Of a stretch of 64,000 nt of DNA, positions 1-9,696 are shown piece by piece. The DNA is from Leishmania donovani (Eukaryota > Euglenozoa > Kinetoplastea > Trypanosomatida > Trypanosomatidae): the NCBI RefSeq assembly GCF_000227135.1, contig NC_018247.1, forward strand, positions 401,055 through 465,054, written 5' to 3'. Below the pieces are notes generated by a model that worked only from the letters and a program-made list of their open reading frames with translations, ran no database searches and had not been told where the DNA came from. The stretch's first letter is position 1. Every line of letters starts with the position of its first letter. The translations under genes and the position numbers were made by a program.

Positions 1-434
1 TGCTATCCGTGACACGTGGCATCTCGCTTCTGGAGGAGGCTAATGTGCCCTGGAAGCGACCGGATGACTACTATGCCGAAATGTACAAGAGTGACGTGCA
101 CATGAATGATGTGCGGCAGGCGATGGAGGCCTCGAAGGCGCGCATCGAGGCACAGGCGCACCGCCGCTCCATGAAGGAGCAGAAGAAGTACGGCAAGGAG
201 GTGCAGGCAGAAGTGCTGCGACAGCGTGCCAAGCACAAGCGCGACATGCAGGAGAGCTTGAGCGACTGGCGCAAGAAGCGACGTGGTAATGGCTCGCTGC
301 AAGACATGTTGAACGACGACGATGACGTCGATAGGGACGCAAAGCGCTCCAAGGCGCAGCGCACGCCTCGGGCGCGCAATCTGCGCCCGGGCGGCAACAA
401 GCGACCTGGCAAGAACGCGCGCCGTCGTCGCTGA
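1..434 (+). CDS. EBP2: EBP2-like rRNA-processing protein, 3' part
   Basis: The reading frame is open to the left edge and ends with TGA at 432-434, so only the C-terminal ~143 residues are present. They carry the block typical of eukaryotic EBP2: RPDDYYAEMYKSDVHM, then a lysine/arginine-rich helix with KKYGKEVQAEVLRQRAKHKR, and a very basic tail ending in four arginines. In other eukaryotes EBP2 is a nucleolar factor needed for 27S pre-rRNA processing and 60S subunit assembly; the basic tail fits nucleolar retention. The true start lies left of the window; the in-frame GTG at 9 is internal. Family assignment rests on the conserved motif order and is strong; function in this organism is inferred. 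Confidence 0.88.
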   Translation, partial: LSVTRGISLLEEANVPWKRPDDYYAEMYKSDVHMNDVRQAMEASKARIEAQAHRRSMKEQKKYGKEVQAEVLRQRAKHKRDMQESLSDWRKKRRGNGSLQDMLNDDDDVDRDAKRSKAQRTPRARNLRPGGNKRPGKNARRRR

Positions 435-1786
435 TTTGCTGGTGTCTGTGTACATACCCGTTACAGGGGTGGCTATGGAACATATGGAGCTGTGCTTGGA
501 GCCGTGTGCCTGCACATGCGTGCCTTTTTTATGTTCCTAATGATTTTCTGATCGGTTAATAAGGTGAGCCCACCAGTGCATCTGTGTGCGAGCAATGTCT
601 ACCTCTCTCTTCTCTTCCACTGGGCCTTCATCATGCCGCTATTCCTTCGCGCGGAACAACGTGAGTTTGGAGTGTAGCGCCAGCGGAGGAGGAGAATGCG
701 TCGGGCTAAGAGCAGGGTTCGTGGTGGCATCACACACGCGCATAAACACAAACAGCTGTACAGGCGCCCAGCCAGTGTCTAAGGATGAGGAACACAAAAC
801 GCAAAAATAAACGCCTAAAACGTTCACATGCGTACAGCGTCTCATCGTGAAGTGGAACATGTGTGTGCATCGGCCTCCAGACAACTTCACATGTTCAGTG
901 TGGCTGGGACTCATCGCGATGAGGGGCGCGCTTGCGTGCTTGCACTGGTGCGTATGCCTGCCGCACATCCTTGGCAGTGACCACTTCCCTTTTCCAGCAC
1001 CGTCGTGATCCACTTGCGGCGCCGCAACTCGAGTGAGCTTGTGATGCGCGCAAAGCAAGAGAAAAAAGGGGGCGCTGGGTGCTGGTAGTGGGAGAGGAGG
1101 CTCTGCTGCCCGTGTCTTTCTCTGCGTGTAACCCTGCTTACCCTTTCGCTGTCTCCACTCCGATGTGTGGTGTTGCTGCTTACTCTCTACGCCGCCTCTC
1201 CGCATTCGCGCCTACCACTGCTTTCTCTCTCTGTTTCTTTCGCTATGATCGCTTTTCCCATTCTATCCCGTGGTCTCTCTCTAACTGCGATACGCTCACC
1301 TCGCTCACCCTTGTCATGATCTGGGCCCCTGCTTCTTCACATTATCCCGCATTGTATCGGTGTTTCGACAACACATGCCAAACAACCAACAAAAACAATA
1401 ATGGGGACTCTGTAGTGTTTATTCACGAGAACCACTCGTATTTCTCTTCCTACCTCAGCACTACTCACTCCCACCGACAGGTTTTGTTGGACACCTCTCC
1501 CTTATTGACCACTCCATCAGTCTGCCCTACGTCGTTGCACTGTCGTTGATTTTTTTTTTTACGTTCTTCTTCCCTGCCTTTTCGTTGATCTTGTTCGACA
1601 GCTGCACGCACCGCTGCCTGCCGTCTGGTTCGACTCGTTTCGCACGCCTCGCTCTCTTCTTCCCTCTCTAGCGTTGCCCTTCTTTTTATCATCTCTGCCA
1701 TTCGCATTTCTGAGGGAACAGAAACCAACGCGTCGCCTTTGTTCGTCTTTGCTGCTGTGAGAGAGTGTGTTGCGTCCGTTTTTGAC

Positions 1787-1814
1787 ACGCACGCACGCAC
1801 GCACGCACGCACGC
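1787..1814. repeat. (ACGC)7 microsatellite
   Basis: Seven perfect ACGC units followed by degenerate ATGC/ATAC units; a simple repeat in the intergenic region. Confidence 0.9.
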
Positions 1815-2032
1815 ATGCATACATACACACTCTTTGCCTCTCCGTCGTTGTCTCTCTCAGTAAACGCTTTATTTTAAATATATTTTATATTCTCGTTGTG
1901 CTCATCGGTGTTCCCTATCTGTGCCTCTGCTCTCTTCATATTTTTGTGTTCTCCCTATTCTGCTTTTGGCTGGTTTCTCGTGTTTCTCGGCTGGGTGTGC
2001 GTTGGAGTCGTCGTCGTTCTTGTTAGATTGCC

Positions 2033-2108
2033 CCCTCCTCCCTCCTCCGTCCTCCTGTGCTCCTCTTTTTTTCACCCTGCCGCCGCCCCACGTGGCTCTG
2101 GTACGGAG
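2033..2108 (+). promoter_or_regulatory. Predicted spliced-leader acceptor for the LOG-like gene
   Basis: A C/T-rich tract (about 2033-2085) is followed by the first AG at 2107-2108, about 220 bases before the ATG. This is the usual trypanosomatid trans-splicing layout; the exact site is a prediction. Confidence 0.45.
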
Positions 2109-2330
2109 AGTGCACGTGAGCCCAGCACACCTACATCTGGTGCCCTCTGCGCACGCACGCGCTTCGACACATGCACTCGTAAGCTCATACAATCATTGTA
2201 GACACGCAAACCATAAAAACAAACAAGAAACACAGGCATCCGCAGCACGTGAACAGCATCCGCACAAAAGTGTACTCTACGACACACAAACACACAAACA
2301 GCACGCAACTAAATTCCCCCAAAACAGAAG

Positions 2331-4550
2331 ATGCCGTCTGAGTCTTGCCGGTGGTACCCAGATACGGTGACGCATCACAAACAAGGTGACAGCTACACTG
2401 TCTCTCGTGGCCGCAACTGCAATCCGTTCGACTTGGCCACCTGTGATGCCCGCATCACCGAGTACACCCGCGCCAACTGCCATGAGGCGAAGGCGACCGC
2501 CGTTATTAACGCGCTGCACCCCCAGTTTAGGGGCCTGGCGCACGGAGTGAGTTGCGAGTTTCTGCTGCGTTCGTCCATCACGCAGCTCGGCGTCAACGCC
2601 GTGAATGTTGGGATCGAAATCGACCCTGAGCAGCGCCGCGCCGTTGTCAAGATGGATCTCGTCGCCCTGACTCCCCTCGCAGTGCTCATGCTGGACTACA
2701 TTGCGGTCGGTGCCCACGTCGGCAAGCTCTTCGCCTTGGAGTCGAATCGTGTGGTGCGAAATACGGACTACATTACTCGTCTTCTGCACGCCGTCAATCA
2801 GCGTGGTCAGCCGCTGCTCGTGTACGGCACCGGTGAGGCGCCCAACTGGGACCTGAAAATCGTGGATGGTCGCGTGGTGGCGTATCTGCCCGTGCTGCCT
2901 GGGACGTTCACGTACAGTGGCGAGATTCATGGGCTGCTGCCCACGATCGGAATGGCGCTGCGCAGGGGTACCGCGTACAAAGACCTCATCCGCCTGCATC
3001 AAGAGTTCCACGAGGGCTACACGCGCGTCGCCGCGTCGTCAGGGGTTCTGATGGTGCGTGGGTACGCCATGCACTTCCGCACTGTATTTGGCCGCGTGGT
3101 GGACAGCCTTTTGCCGAAGGGGTTGCACTCCATGAGTTCTCGCCTCATTGAACCGGAGGAGGGCCTGGCGGATGCCTCCGCTCGGGAGCGCGTGCTTGTT
3201 TTCTACGGCGACTCAATCGACGATCTCACCCACGTTCCCATTGAGTTCTACACGCTAGAGTCGTACCGTGAGCAGGTGCCCTTCTCACTGCGTAAGACGC
3301 TGGCGGACCGCTGCAGCACGACGAGCAGCATCCTGCGTGCCTTCAAGAGTGCGCCGAAGGGCGACCTGCCGTGCTGCGCGTACGTGTGCAAGGGCGGTCA
3401 ATTCACGGAGATGCACGCCGACGACTGGATCGTGACGGACCCGAAGCAGAAGACCTACGTTGGGATCGAGAATCCAGTTGAGCAGCAGGAACTGGTGCAG
3501 CGGTACACGTATCAGCAGTGCGAGTATGCGATCTTGTCTGCGATTGCGATTGGCGACATCACCAGCGACGGCGTCCTTTTCACTCGCTACTTCCCGTCCC
3601 CGTGCTTAAAGTCCCTCATTCTGTCCCGCGCGGTGTGTAAGAAGCTGCGCGCCATCTTTTTCACCAAGGCATCTCGCCACTACGGCTCTTTTTTTAGCCA
3701 GGAGGATGCGGCGATGCTCGGCGACCTCAACACGTTCGGCATCGCCGTCTTTGAGGTCAACGAGCAGAAGGGGGAGGTGTACCAGTACATTCGCCGCCCC
3801 GGACGCGACGCGGGCGCCTTCGTTCCTCTCGAGCGTCGTCAAGAGTATGTCAACGCCACCTTCTTCGGCGTGTACGGCTCTAACCTCGTGGCGGGTGACT
3901 TTGAGGCGGAATTGATGACGCTGCTGAGTGGCATACTGCATATCAAGAAGACGTGCCAGCATCCGCTCTTGAACGAGACGAAGCCGCTGGCGCTCGTAAC
4001 GGGCGGCGGCCCTGGCGCGATGGAGGTCGGCAACCGTGTGGCCAAGTCTCTAGGCATTCTCTCGTGTGGGCTCATCGTCGACTTTGGCAGCGTGGCTGCC
4101 AAGCCGGGTGCGACCATCAACGAGCAGAATCAGAACCCGTACGTGGAGGCACACTTCACGTACCGTGCTGACAAGCTCGTGGAGCGGCAATCGGACTTTA
4201 ACTTGGACTTTCCCATCTTTCTCACCGGTGGCATTGGCACGGACTTTGAGTACGCATTGGAGGAGGTGCGACGCAAGGTGGCGACTGTGCCACCCAACCC
4301 AGTTATCCTCTTCGGCACGCCGGAGCACTGGGGTGCCAAGATCTCGGGCCGCTACCAGGCCAACCTGCACAGCGGAACCATCAGAGGGTCGGAGTGGATT
4401 TGCACCGTGCCGTGGGTCGTTTCCACTGGCGCGGAGGCGCTGGAGGTGTACCGGCATTTCTTCGAGGGCAAACTGCCGGTGGGGCCGAACAAGCCAACAA
4501 ATGATCGTGGGTTTATGGTGGCTGCTGAGTACTTGGCGAAGGCGAAATGA
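2331..4550 (+). CDS. LOG/PpnN-like nucleotide-binding Rossmann protein, 739 aa
   Basis: The C-terminal third has the two hallmark motifs of the LOG / 'lysine decarboxylase-like' superfamily: GGGPGAME at residues 558-565 and GGIGTDFE at 633-640. Proven members (plant LOG, bacterial PpnN) cleave nucleoside 5'-monophosphates into base and ribose 5-phosphate; the historic lysine decarboxylase name is wrong. The glutamate and the glycine loop of the second motif are kept. About 550 residues precede the first motif, well beyond a bare LOG domain (~200 aa) and longer than bacterial PpnN (~450 aa). They look globular, without low complexity, and I do not recognise their domain. The ATG at 2331 follows a predicted splice acceptor, and no signal peptide or membrane segment is visible. 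Nucleotide hydrolysis or salvage is inferred from family only. Confidence 0.8.
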   Translation: MPSESCRWYPDTVTHHKQGDSYTVSRGRNCNPFDLATCDARITEYTRANCHEAKATAVINALHPQFRGLAHGVSCEFLLRSSITQLGVNAVNVGIEIDPEQRRAVVKMDLVALTPLAVLMLDYIAVGAHVGKLFALESNRVVRNTDYITRLLHAVNQRGQPLLVYGTGEAPNWDLKIVDGRVVAYLPVLPGTFTYSGEIHGLLPTIGMALRRGTAYKDLIRLHQEFHEGYTRVAASSGVLMVRGYAMHFRTVFGRVVDSLLPKGLHSMSSRLIEPEEGLADASARERVLVFYGDSIDDLTHVPIEFYTLESYREQVPFSLRKTLADRCSTTSSILRAFKSAPKGDLPCCAYVCKGGQFTEMHADDWIVTDPKQKTYVGIENPVEQQELVQRYTYQQCEYAILSAIAIGDITSDGVLFTRYFPSPCLKSLILSRAVCKKLRAIFFTKASRHYGSFFSQEDAAMLGDLNTFGIAVFEVNEQKGEVYQYIRRPGRDAGAFVPLERRQEYVNATFFGVYGSNLVAGDFEAELMTLLSGILHIKKTCQHPLLNETKPLALVTGGGPGAMEVGNRVAKSLGILSCGLIVDFGSVAAKPGATINEQNQNPYVEAHFTYRADKLVERQSDFNLDFPIFLTGGIGTDFEYALEEVRRKVATVPPNPVILFGTPEHWGAKISGRYQANLHSGTIRGSEWICTVPWVVSTGAEALEVYRHFFEGKLPVGPNKPTNDRGFMVAAEYLAKAK

Positions 4551-5080
4551 ATGTGTACCTGTGCTCGAGTGTGCACGCACGCGTGGAGGAGCAACGCAAC
4601 CAGCTCCTCAGCACTGCGCACTGAGGGCCAGTCCGGAGGGTGGTGCCTCAGCTGACGGGACCAGAGGCCCTTTCTCCTTGCACTCATTGCCTTCCTCTTT
4701 TATTTTTTTTTTTGATGTTTCGCTCACTGGCTGGCACGCGTGGTGGTCGCATTGCTTCGTTGTACTCCGCTTCCCTTAGCTGTCAAGGCCCGGGGTGTGC
4801 ATCAGCGAATCTCTGCCTGCTCAGGCGGGGCGGGGAAGAGACCACCCATTGTGTTGGAGCGTTGCTTTCTTTGTACCTGTCTTTCATCGCTCTTGTCTAC
4901 CGCTTTTGTGGTCACACTTTTTTGGCTTGGCGCTCCGCCTCCACTTCCTCCGTCGGTTAGTCTTTGCCCTTTTCGTTTAGGGTGGAGGGGCTGCACAGGG
5001 CCGCGGCGGCACCATGGTGATTCCTGTCTTTTTCGCTTGTACTCCCTCCCCTCCTCCTCGTCTTCACGACGAGAGGGGGG

Positions 5081-5478
5081 CACCTCACCGTTGCACCTCA
5101 GGGTCCAGCACATCCACTATGTGTGTGTGTGTGTGGAGGCCAAGCAGCACCCCCTATCCCTGCCAATGCCGAGCCACTTGCGGTGGTGACGCGGGGCCAG
5201 GCACCCGCGACGTGGTGGTGCCAGAGCGCTTCATCGCTGCTCATGCCGGCAGCCATGTCGTGGACGGCGTTGCGTCGGAGCGGCCTGCGACAGCGAGCAC
5301 GCGTGTGCCATCCATGTGGTGGGCAGCGTGTCAGCGCGACTCGAACGTGCCCCGCCCGGCCCTCGCACTGCCTACTGGTGGTGGGCAACCTGCGTGCCAC
5401 CGCGAGGGATGCACCAGGGATGGCGACTGGCATGGTGTGAGCCGCTGTGAGGCGACATGCGAGGCGGCGGATCGGTAG
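5081..5478 (+). mobile_element. SIDER-like degenerate retroposon, cut by a gap
   Basis: The stretch CACCTCA...CAGGGTCCAGCA...GTGGAGGCCAAGCAGC near 5083-5151 resembles the 5' signature seen at the 50.6 kb element. Further on it shares CAGGCACCCGCGACGTGG, then TGGACGG, GCGACAG and GGGATGCACCAGG..GGCGAC with the near-identical copies at 45.4, 54.5 and 63.4 kb, in the same order and spacing but well diverged. The right end is lost in the gap at 5479. In Leishmania, SIDERs in 3' UTRs are known to affect mRNA stability or translation. Confidence 0.62.
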
Positions 5479-5577
5479 NNNNNNNNNNNNNNNNNNNNNN
5501 NNNNNNNNNNNNNNNNNNNNNNNNNNNNNNNNNNNNNNNNNNNNNNNNNNNNNNNNNNNNNNNNNNNNNNNNNNNNN
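5479..5577. other. Assembly gap (99 N)
   Basis: Run of N inside or at the end of the SIDER-like element. Confidence 0.99.
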
Positions 5578-5704
5578 TGTGTGTGGGTGTGTTAGAGGGT
5601 GGGTGCTTGCTGCGCTCCGATCATCGACGTTTCTGCCGTGGACGTTGCCACCACGACCGCCACCATCCGCCACCCCCTCAAACCCTCCTGTCTGTGCGAG
5701 TGTG

Positions 5705-6492
5705 GTGTGTGTGGGGGGGGGGGTGCGTCTTTTGCTTTTTTTGTTATGTCAAAGTGATGACACGTTACTATGAAGGCGAGGTAACCGTCTTCGAGTGACA
5801 CCGCCACCTGCGTCTTTACCCGTCTCCCCATCACGGGGTGGTGTTTGTGTGTGTGGGGGGGGGGGTCTGTGTGCCGCCCGCGCCTCAAAGCCCCCCTTGG
5901 TCGCCTCCCTCTCCACAGAACAGCAACAAAACTCCCTCGCTGATTCCCTTGTCTTTCCTCGCGCCTCATCATTGCGATGCTCGCGGAGTGGGTGGCGTGA
6001 GTTGACGTGGTTAGGGAGGCAATGACCGTGAACACGGAGAGGAAGCGTTTTCGCCGCTCACCCTCCTCTGCACGTGGCGCTCTGCTCGGGCGAGGCTCGA
6101 TATTGGATCTGAGGCGAAGGGCGCACGTCCAACGATCAAAGAGAGCGCGAACGACAAGGAGATGGTGAGAAGAAGGGGGATGATGAGGAGGCGCATGCAT
6201 GGAAATGCGTAGCGAACGAAAACGCGCACCCGCGCCATTCCATATGCCTCGATGATAGGCTACTAGCGTGCGGGCGCAAGCGAGCAACAACAATATGAAA
6301 ACGAAAGACGGACTGCAAAGACACGTGCACTGCTTAAAGCACGGTAAAGACCATTCCCTCATCGGCATCGCACCGCTACTCTTTCACTCATCGGGTTTTC
6401 ATGTCTTCTTTTCGCTCTTTCTCTCTCTCGCTCACTACGAAAACCTGCACGCGCATCGTCTTGGCTTCTCGTGTGTGTGTGGGGGGGGGGGT
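5705..6492. repeat. Three (GT)n-G11 runs
   Basis: GT repeats running directly into exactly eleven G occur at 5713-5723, 5855-5865 and 6481-6491. The last is only 62 bases upstream of the next ATG. Confidence 0.85.
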
Positions 6493-6532
6493 GCCATTCT
6501 CTGTCGTTCTTCTTGCGTGGTGCTCCGCGTAG
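6401..6532 (+). promoter_or_regulatory. Predicted spliced-leader acceptor for the PPR-like gene
   Basis: A CT-rich tract at 6403-6435 is followed by no AG until 6531-6532 (GCGTAG), giving a 5' UTR of about 21 bases. The G11 run lies between tract and acceptor. Confidence 0.45.
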
Positions 6533-6553
6533 AGGCACTACGGTCTTCCACAT

Positions 6554-8632
6554 ATGATCGCCCGGGTGCCGGTCTTGTGCTGCCGCCGCTCGTTGGCGTC
6601 TCGCCTTAGCGGCGCGGTCGCTGCGGCGCGCGCGCCCACATTGGCCAGCAAGGTACGGCGAGCCTCGTCCACCTCCTCCCCGGAGACGCCGGTGTTCCCT
6701 TGCGCAGCGTCTGGCGCGGCAGCGGAGTGGTCTGCTGCTCTCCCGGACATCCCCTACGGCTTCCCGGAGAGAGACTCCACCGTGTTCGCCGCGGAGCGAA
6801 GCGGCGGCCTCCAGAAGCGGTGGCTGCAAGACCTTCCACGCCAGGTCAGCAGCAGCACCAATAGCGCCGGCCCCAATGCCGGCTCGATCCTGGTGGAGCG
6901 CTACCTCCCCAACAAAGAGGACTTCTGGCGGAGCCCGCCGTACGAGGCGCTGCGTGAGATTGTGCTGCACTCCCCGTACCACGACGCGTTGAAGATTATC
7001 ATGGAGCACGACTACCGCTTTCTCTTTGCCGATGTCATGTGCAACGCCGAGGCGCCGATGCCACACATCATCTACGAGGACTTCATGAAGTGTCTTACGT
7101 TCTCCTCGCGTCAGCAGCCGCCGGAGGAGCAGTTCGCGCTTCCCGAGCCCGTGTTGCGGGATCTGCTCTGCTGGGCGGCCTACCACTGCACGCTGGATCG
7201 CTTCTACTTCACCTCCGCCTCCACACTCTTTCGCAAGGTGGAGCAGGAGCAGCACATGAGTGCGGCCGTGCACAGTGCGTGGGTGTATATCTGCACGGCG
7301 GCGGGCAAGCTGGAAGAGGCGCTCGCCTACGCCGCCTACATGGAGGCGAACCGCATCCCGTTTGACGCGGACGTTTTTGCCCGCTTGATGCACCCATCTC
7401 TCACACCGGCTCAGCAGCACCTGCAGCAGGCGCCGCAGACATCGAAGGGCGTCGTGCTGCAGCGGCGCCTCTGCCAAGACATGAGCCAGCACCACGGCAC
7501 GATGTCAGTGGCGGTGCACGCCATGTTCGTTTACCACATCCTGACTCTCCGGCACACGCGCAAGTGGGAGGTGCTGCGTGGAGCTGCGGAGCTGTTCAAT
7601 CGGCGGCAACGGCGAGCGAGGAGCAGAAGCGGTCTTGTGGCTCCTGCCTCCTCCACGCCAGCTGCTGCGTCCGCCGCGGAGTCACCGCTCGAGGTGATCT
7701 GCTCCCGCACCATGCAGCTTGCTATGTCGCTCTTCTGTAGGGAGAAGGGCGTCCGCTGGGGGCCTCGCACGGCGAAGGAGATGATTGCCTTCATGTTGGA
7801 CAACGAGGAGGCCGGCTGCACTATGGCGGACGTTCTATTTGTGCTGATGCGCATCCGACGCAACGAGCGTACAGGGATGCTGGCCGCGCTTCCCAGAACA
7901 GCTTTCAGCGCAGAGGAGCAGGAGGCGCTGCTGCGCGTCACGTATCGCCGCACTCGGCGCGATCCGGCGTACGCGGTAGCGGGACCGCTGCTGCGTGAGC
8001 TGCTTGCAGCGGATGGGTTCAGTGGCGCAGCGGCAGGGGATGACGGAAGCGGCAGCGACGAGGCTGTCAACCGTGCCATGCGGCACCTGCAGAAACTCGC
8101 CTCATCAGTGGCGGACTACGACGCCTACGCCGGGTCCTCAAACCTCTCCATCTCTCCAGCAGCGGCTGTGGGTGCGCCGTATCGCGGCACGGGAGAACGA
8201 TGTGCACCGGCAGCGGGGGATAGCGCAGCCGTTGACGACGAGCGGTGCAGCCTGACCTCTCTCTCGGGAGCCATGATGGAGCAGCTGCGCGAGGAAGAGA
8301 TGCCATCGCCGCCGGCGGAAATAGCGCGCGATCTCTTGGCTGCCGTGATGGCGCTGGATCGCGAAAGCGTGGTAGCAGCACCGGCAACAAGAAGGGGGAG
8401 TGGTGACGCACAGACAACGCTAAACGAGTCGTCGCGAACTGCATCCTTGGCGACGCCTGCAGCGCCAGAGGAGGATCGGCTTCGCGATCTTTATGTGTCT
8501 CTGGAAGCGATGGGGACACCGTCAAGCCTGTCTGCATGGTCGCTGCAGCAGCTGCAGCGGGAAGAAGAGGAGGCACGGCTCCACCGGCAGGCAGCGAATG
8601 CGTGGATATCGCCCACCTACGTGCCACGGTAA
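6554..8632 (+). CDS. Probable mitochondrial PPR-like protein, 692 aa
   Basis: The first ~40 residues are rich in Arg, Ala, Ser and Leu without acidic residues, as in a mitochondrial presequence. Residues ~240-275 fit the pentatricopeptide repeat pattern well: a helix starting HSAWVYICTAAGKLEEA followed by AYMEANRIPFDAD. Flanking segments (about 110-240 and 275-480) are helical and could hold weaker repeats. The last ~180 residues are Ala/Ser/Glu-rich and look disordered. Trypanosomatid mitochondria use many PPR proteins in rRNA and mRNA processing and in mitoribosomes, so organellar RNA binding is the best guess. Only one repeat is clear by eye, so an alternative helical mitoribosomal or other organelle protein is possible. 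First ATG of the frame is used. Confidence 0.68.
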   Translation: MIARVPVLCCRRSLASRLSGAVAAARAPTLASKVRRASSTSSPETPVFPCAASGAAAEWSAALPDIPYGFPERDSTVFAAERSGGLQKRWLQDLPRQVSSSTNSAGPNAGSILVERYLPNKEDFWRSPPYEALREIVLHSPYHDALKIIMEHDYRFLFADVMCNAEAPMPHIIYEDFMKCLTFSSRQQPPEEQFALPEPVLRDLLCWAAYHCTLDRFYFTSASTLFRKVEQEQHMSAAVHSAWVYICTAAGKLEEALAYAAYMEANRIPFDADVFARLMHPSLTPAQQHLQQAPQTSKGVVLQRRLCQDMSQHHGTMSVAVHAMFVYHILTLRHTRKWEVLRGAAELFNRRQRRARSRSGLVAPASSTPAAASAAESPLEVICSRTMQLAMSLFCREKGVRWGPRTAKEMIAFMLDNEEAGCTMADVLFVLMRIRRNERTGMLAALPRTAFSAEEQEALLRVTYRRTRRDPAYAVAGPLLRELLAADGFSGAAAGDDGSGSDEAVNRAMRHLQKLASSVADYDAYAGSSNLSISPAAAVGAPYRGTGERCAPAAGDSAAVDDERCSLTSLSGAMMEQLREEEMPSPPAEIARDLLAAVMALDRESVVAAPATRRGSGDAQTTLNESSRTASLATPAAPEEDRLRDLYVSLEAMGTPSSLSAWSLQQLQREEEEARLHRQAANAWISPTYVPR

Positions 8633-8931
8633 GGTGTGTGGGGCTGGCGAAAGTAGCAAGCCCCAAAGCTGCCGTCACCCCACCCCCGGAAGCCGCACGC
8701 CTCTGATGGAATCATCCGTCGTCTTCTGCATCTCCTTGTGGTGTCTTACCCATCACATCCTCGCACATTGGTGTTTTGCCTCGCTTGTGTGAGCCTGCAT
8801 ATCTGTCTGTGTGCGCTGCTCGAGTTCTAAATCGCGAGAGCCCGGAAGGAACACACACGTGCCACTGACTCCCTAACAGAGCAAAACCTAACAAAAGCAA
8901 TCCATGCGCGAACGGAAGTCGGTTAACAGCC
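8633..8931. other. Short intergenic region
   Basis: 3' UTR of the PPR-like gene. A moderately CT-rich tract near 8700-8790 could serve as splice signal for the small downstream ORF. Nothing else seen. Confidence 0.5.
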
Positions 8932-9315
8932 ATGCAGCGCGTTAGCCACATCCAGATGCGCCTGGCCTATGTTCTGCCGCTTTTCTTTTCGCTGCTTGTG
9001 TCCGGGGAGGTGTCTCTCTTGAAAGGATGTGCAGCCCCAACCGGGGCATCAGCGAGAAGGTCAAGTCAAAGCGGTCCTGAAAAGGGTGAGGTGCAGTGGA
9101 TTCGACGTCTCCTGCAGCCCTATGCCTCGCTCGCCTCAGGCGGTGCGCCGCTTGGCAGTGCAGAGAAGGTGGTGGATAAGGAGCGGGGTGAAGGAGGCTT
9201 TAGAGTCACGAAGCGTCACCGTGAGAATGGGCGTCCATCGTCGCACAGCACCGCAGTTGCTCGCGACATGTCCGTGATTTTTTTTTTTGCGCTTGCGGCA
9301 GCGGCATTGCGATGA
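8932..9315 (+). CDS. Tentative small ORF with N-terminal hydrophobic segment, 127 aa
   Basis: The ORF starts at an ATG in the context AACAGCCATGC. Residues ~10-25 form a hydrophobic stretch after a short basic N-terminus, as in a signal peptide or anchor (LAYVLPLFFSLLVSGEV). The middle has mixed, protein-like composition. The last ~14 residues are hydrophobic but are encoded partly by a T run, so that end may be chance. It sits between two real genes with room for its own splice acceptor. I recognise no family. It could be a species-specific small membrane or secreted protein, or simply an open stretch of UTR. Confidence 0.4.
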   Translation: MQRVSHIQMRLAYVLPLFFSLLVSGEVSLLKGCAAPTGASARRSSQSGPEKGEVQWIRRLLQPYASLASGGAPLGSAEKVVDKERGEGGFRVTKRHRENGRPSSHSTAVARDMSVIFFFALAAAALR

Positions 9316-9696
9316 TGTTCCTGTCCGCTCTTACGCTCGCGGTACTTCCTCTCTCGCTGCCCCACCCCACTTCCTTTCTCTTCCATGTCCTTCCCTACGC
9401 ACACGCGCACATGCATGTAGTAGGTGTGCGCCAGCGCAACGTGTGAGAGACACACTAAATCAGAGAGTGCCCTGGAAAAGGGGCCGCAGCATCTACCTCC
9501 GCCTGGCTCTCCCCATCTCCATCACCGCGCCTTCGCCGTCCTCTTGCATGGGGCGCTGTTGTGTTTCACTTGTGCATAGACTACGTGTGGCTTGTGTGCA
9601 TGTGTGCATGAGTGTACGCTGGAACGCAAAGAAAGCGAACCGCACCCCTGACCGTAGACAGCCATCAACGTGCTCGAAGCGTTCGCCGTCGCGACC
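9316..9696. other. Intergenic region
   Basis: CT-rich sequence between the small ORF and the next gene, with a predicted splice acceptor; nothing else seen. Confidence 0.5.
9504..9579 (+). promoter_or_regulatory. Predicted spliced-leader acceptor
   Basis: A CT-rich tract at 9504-9544 is followed by GCATAG, with AG at 9578-9579, about 118 bases before the ATG at 9697. Confidence 0.4.

Larger units (their letters stand above)
435..2330. other. Intergenic region, EBP2 3' UTR and next gene's 5' UTR
   Basis: No convincing gene. The first ~600 bases are mixed composition; from about 1180 the + strand becomes strongly pyrimidine-rich, with a perfect ACGC tetranucleotide run near 1.8 kb. ORFs on both strands here have repeat-driven composition (Cys/Val/His/Thr) and no family signature. 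Confidence 0.7.
4551..6553. other. Intergenic region with a degenerate SIDER and a sequence gap
   Basis: No supported gene. It holds a diverged SIDER-like element, a 99-base N gap, and three GT-plus-G11 runs. The minus-strand ORF of 258 codons at 5592-6368 is His/Pro/Arg-rich and repeat-derived. Confidence 0.65.

Noticed and set aside
5754..5802. Possible C/D snoRNA (GTGATGA box)
   Set aside because: No CTGA D box or terminal stem at the right distance.
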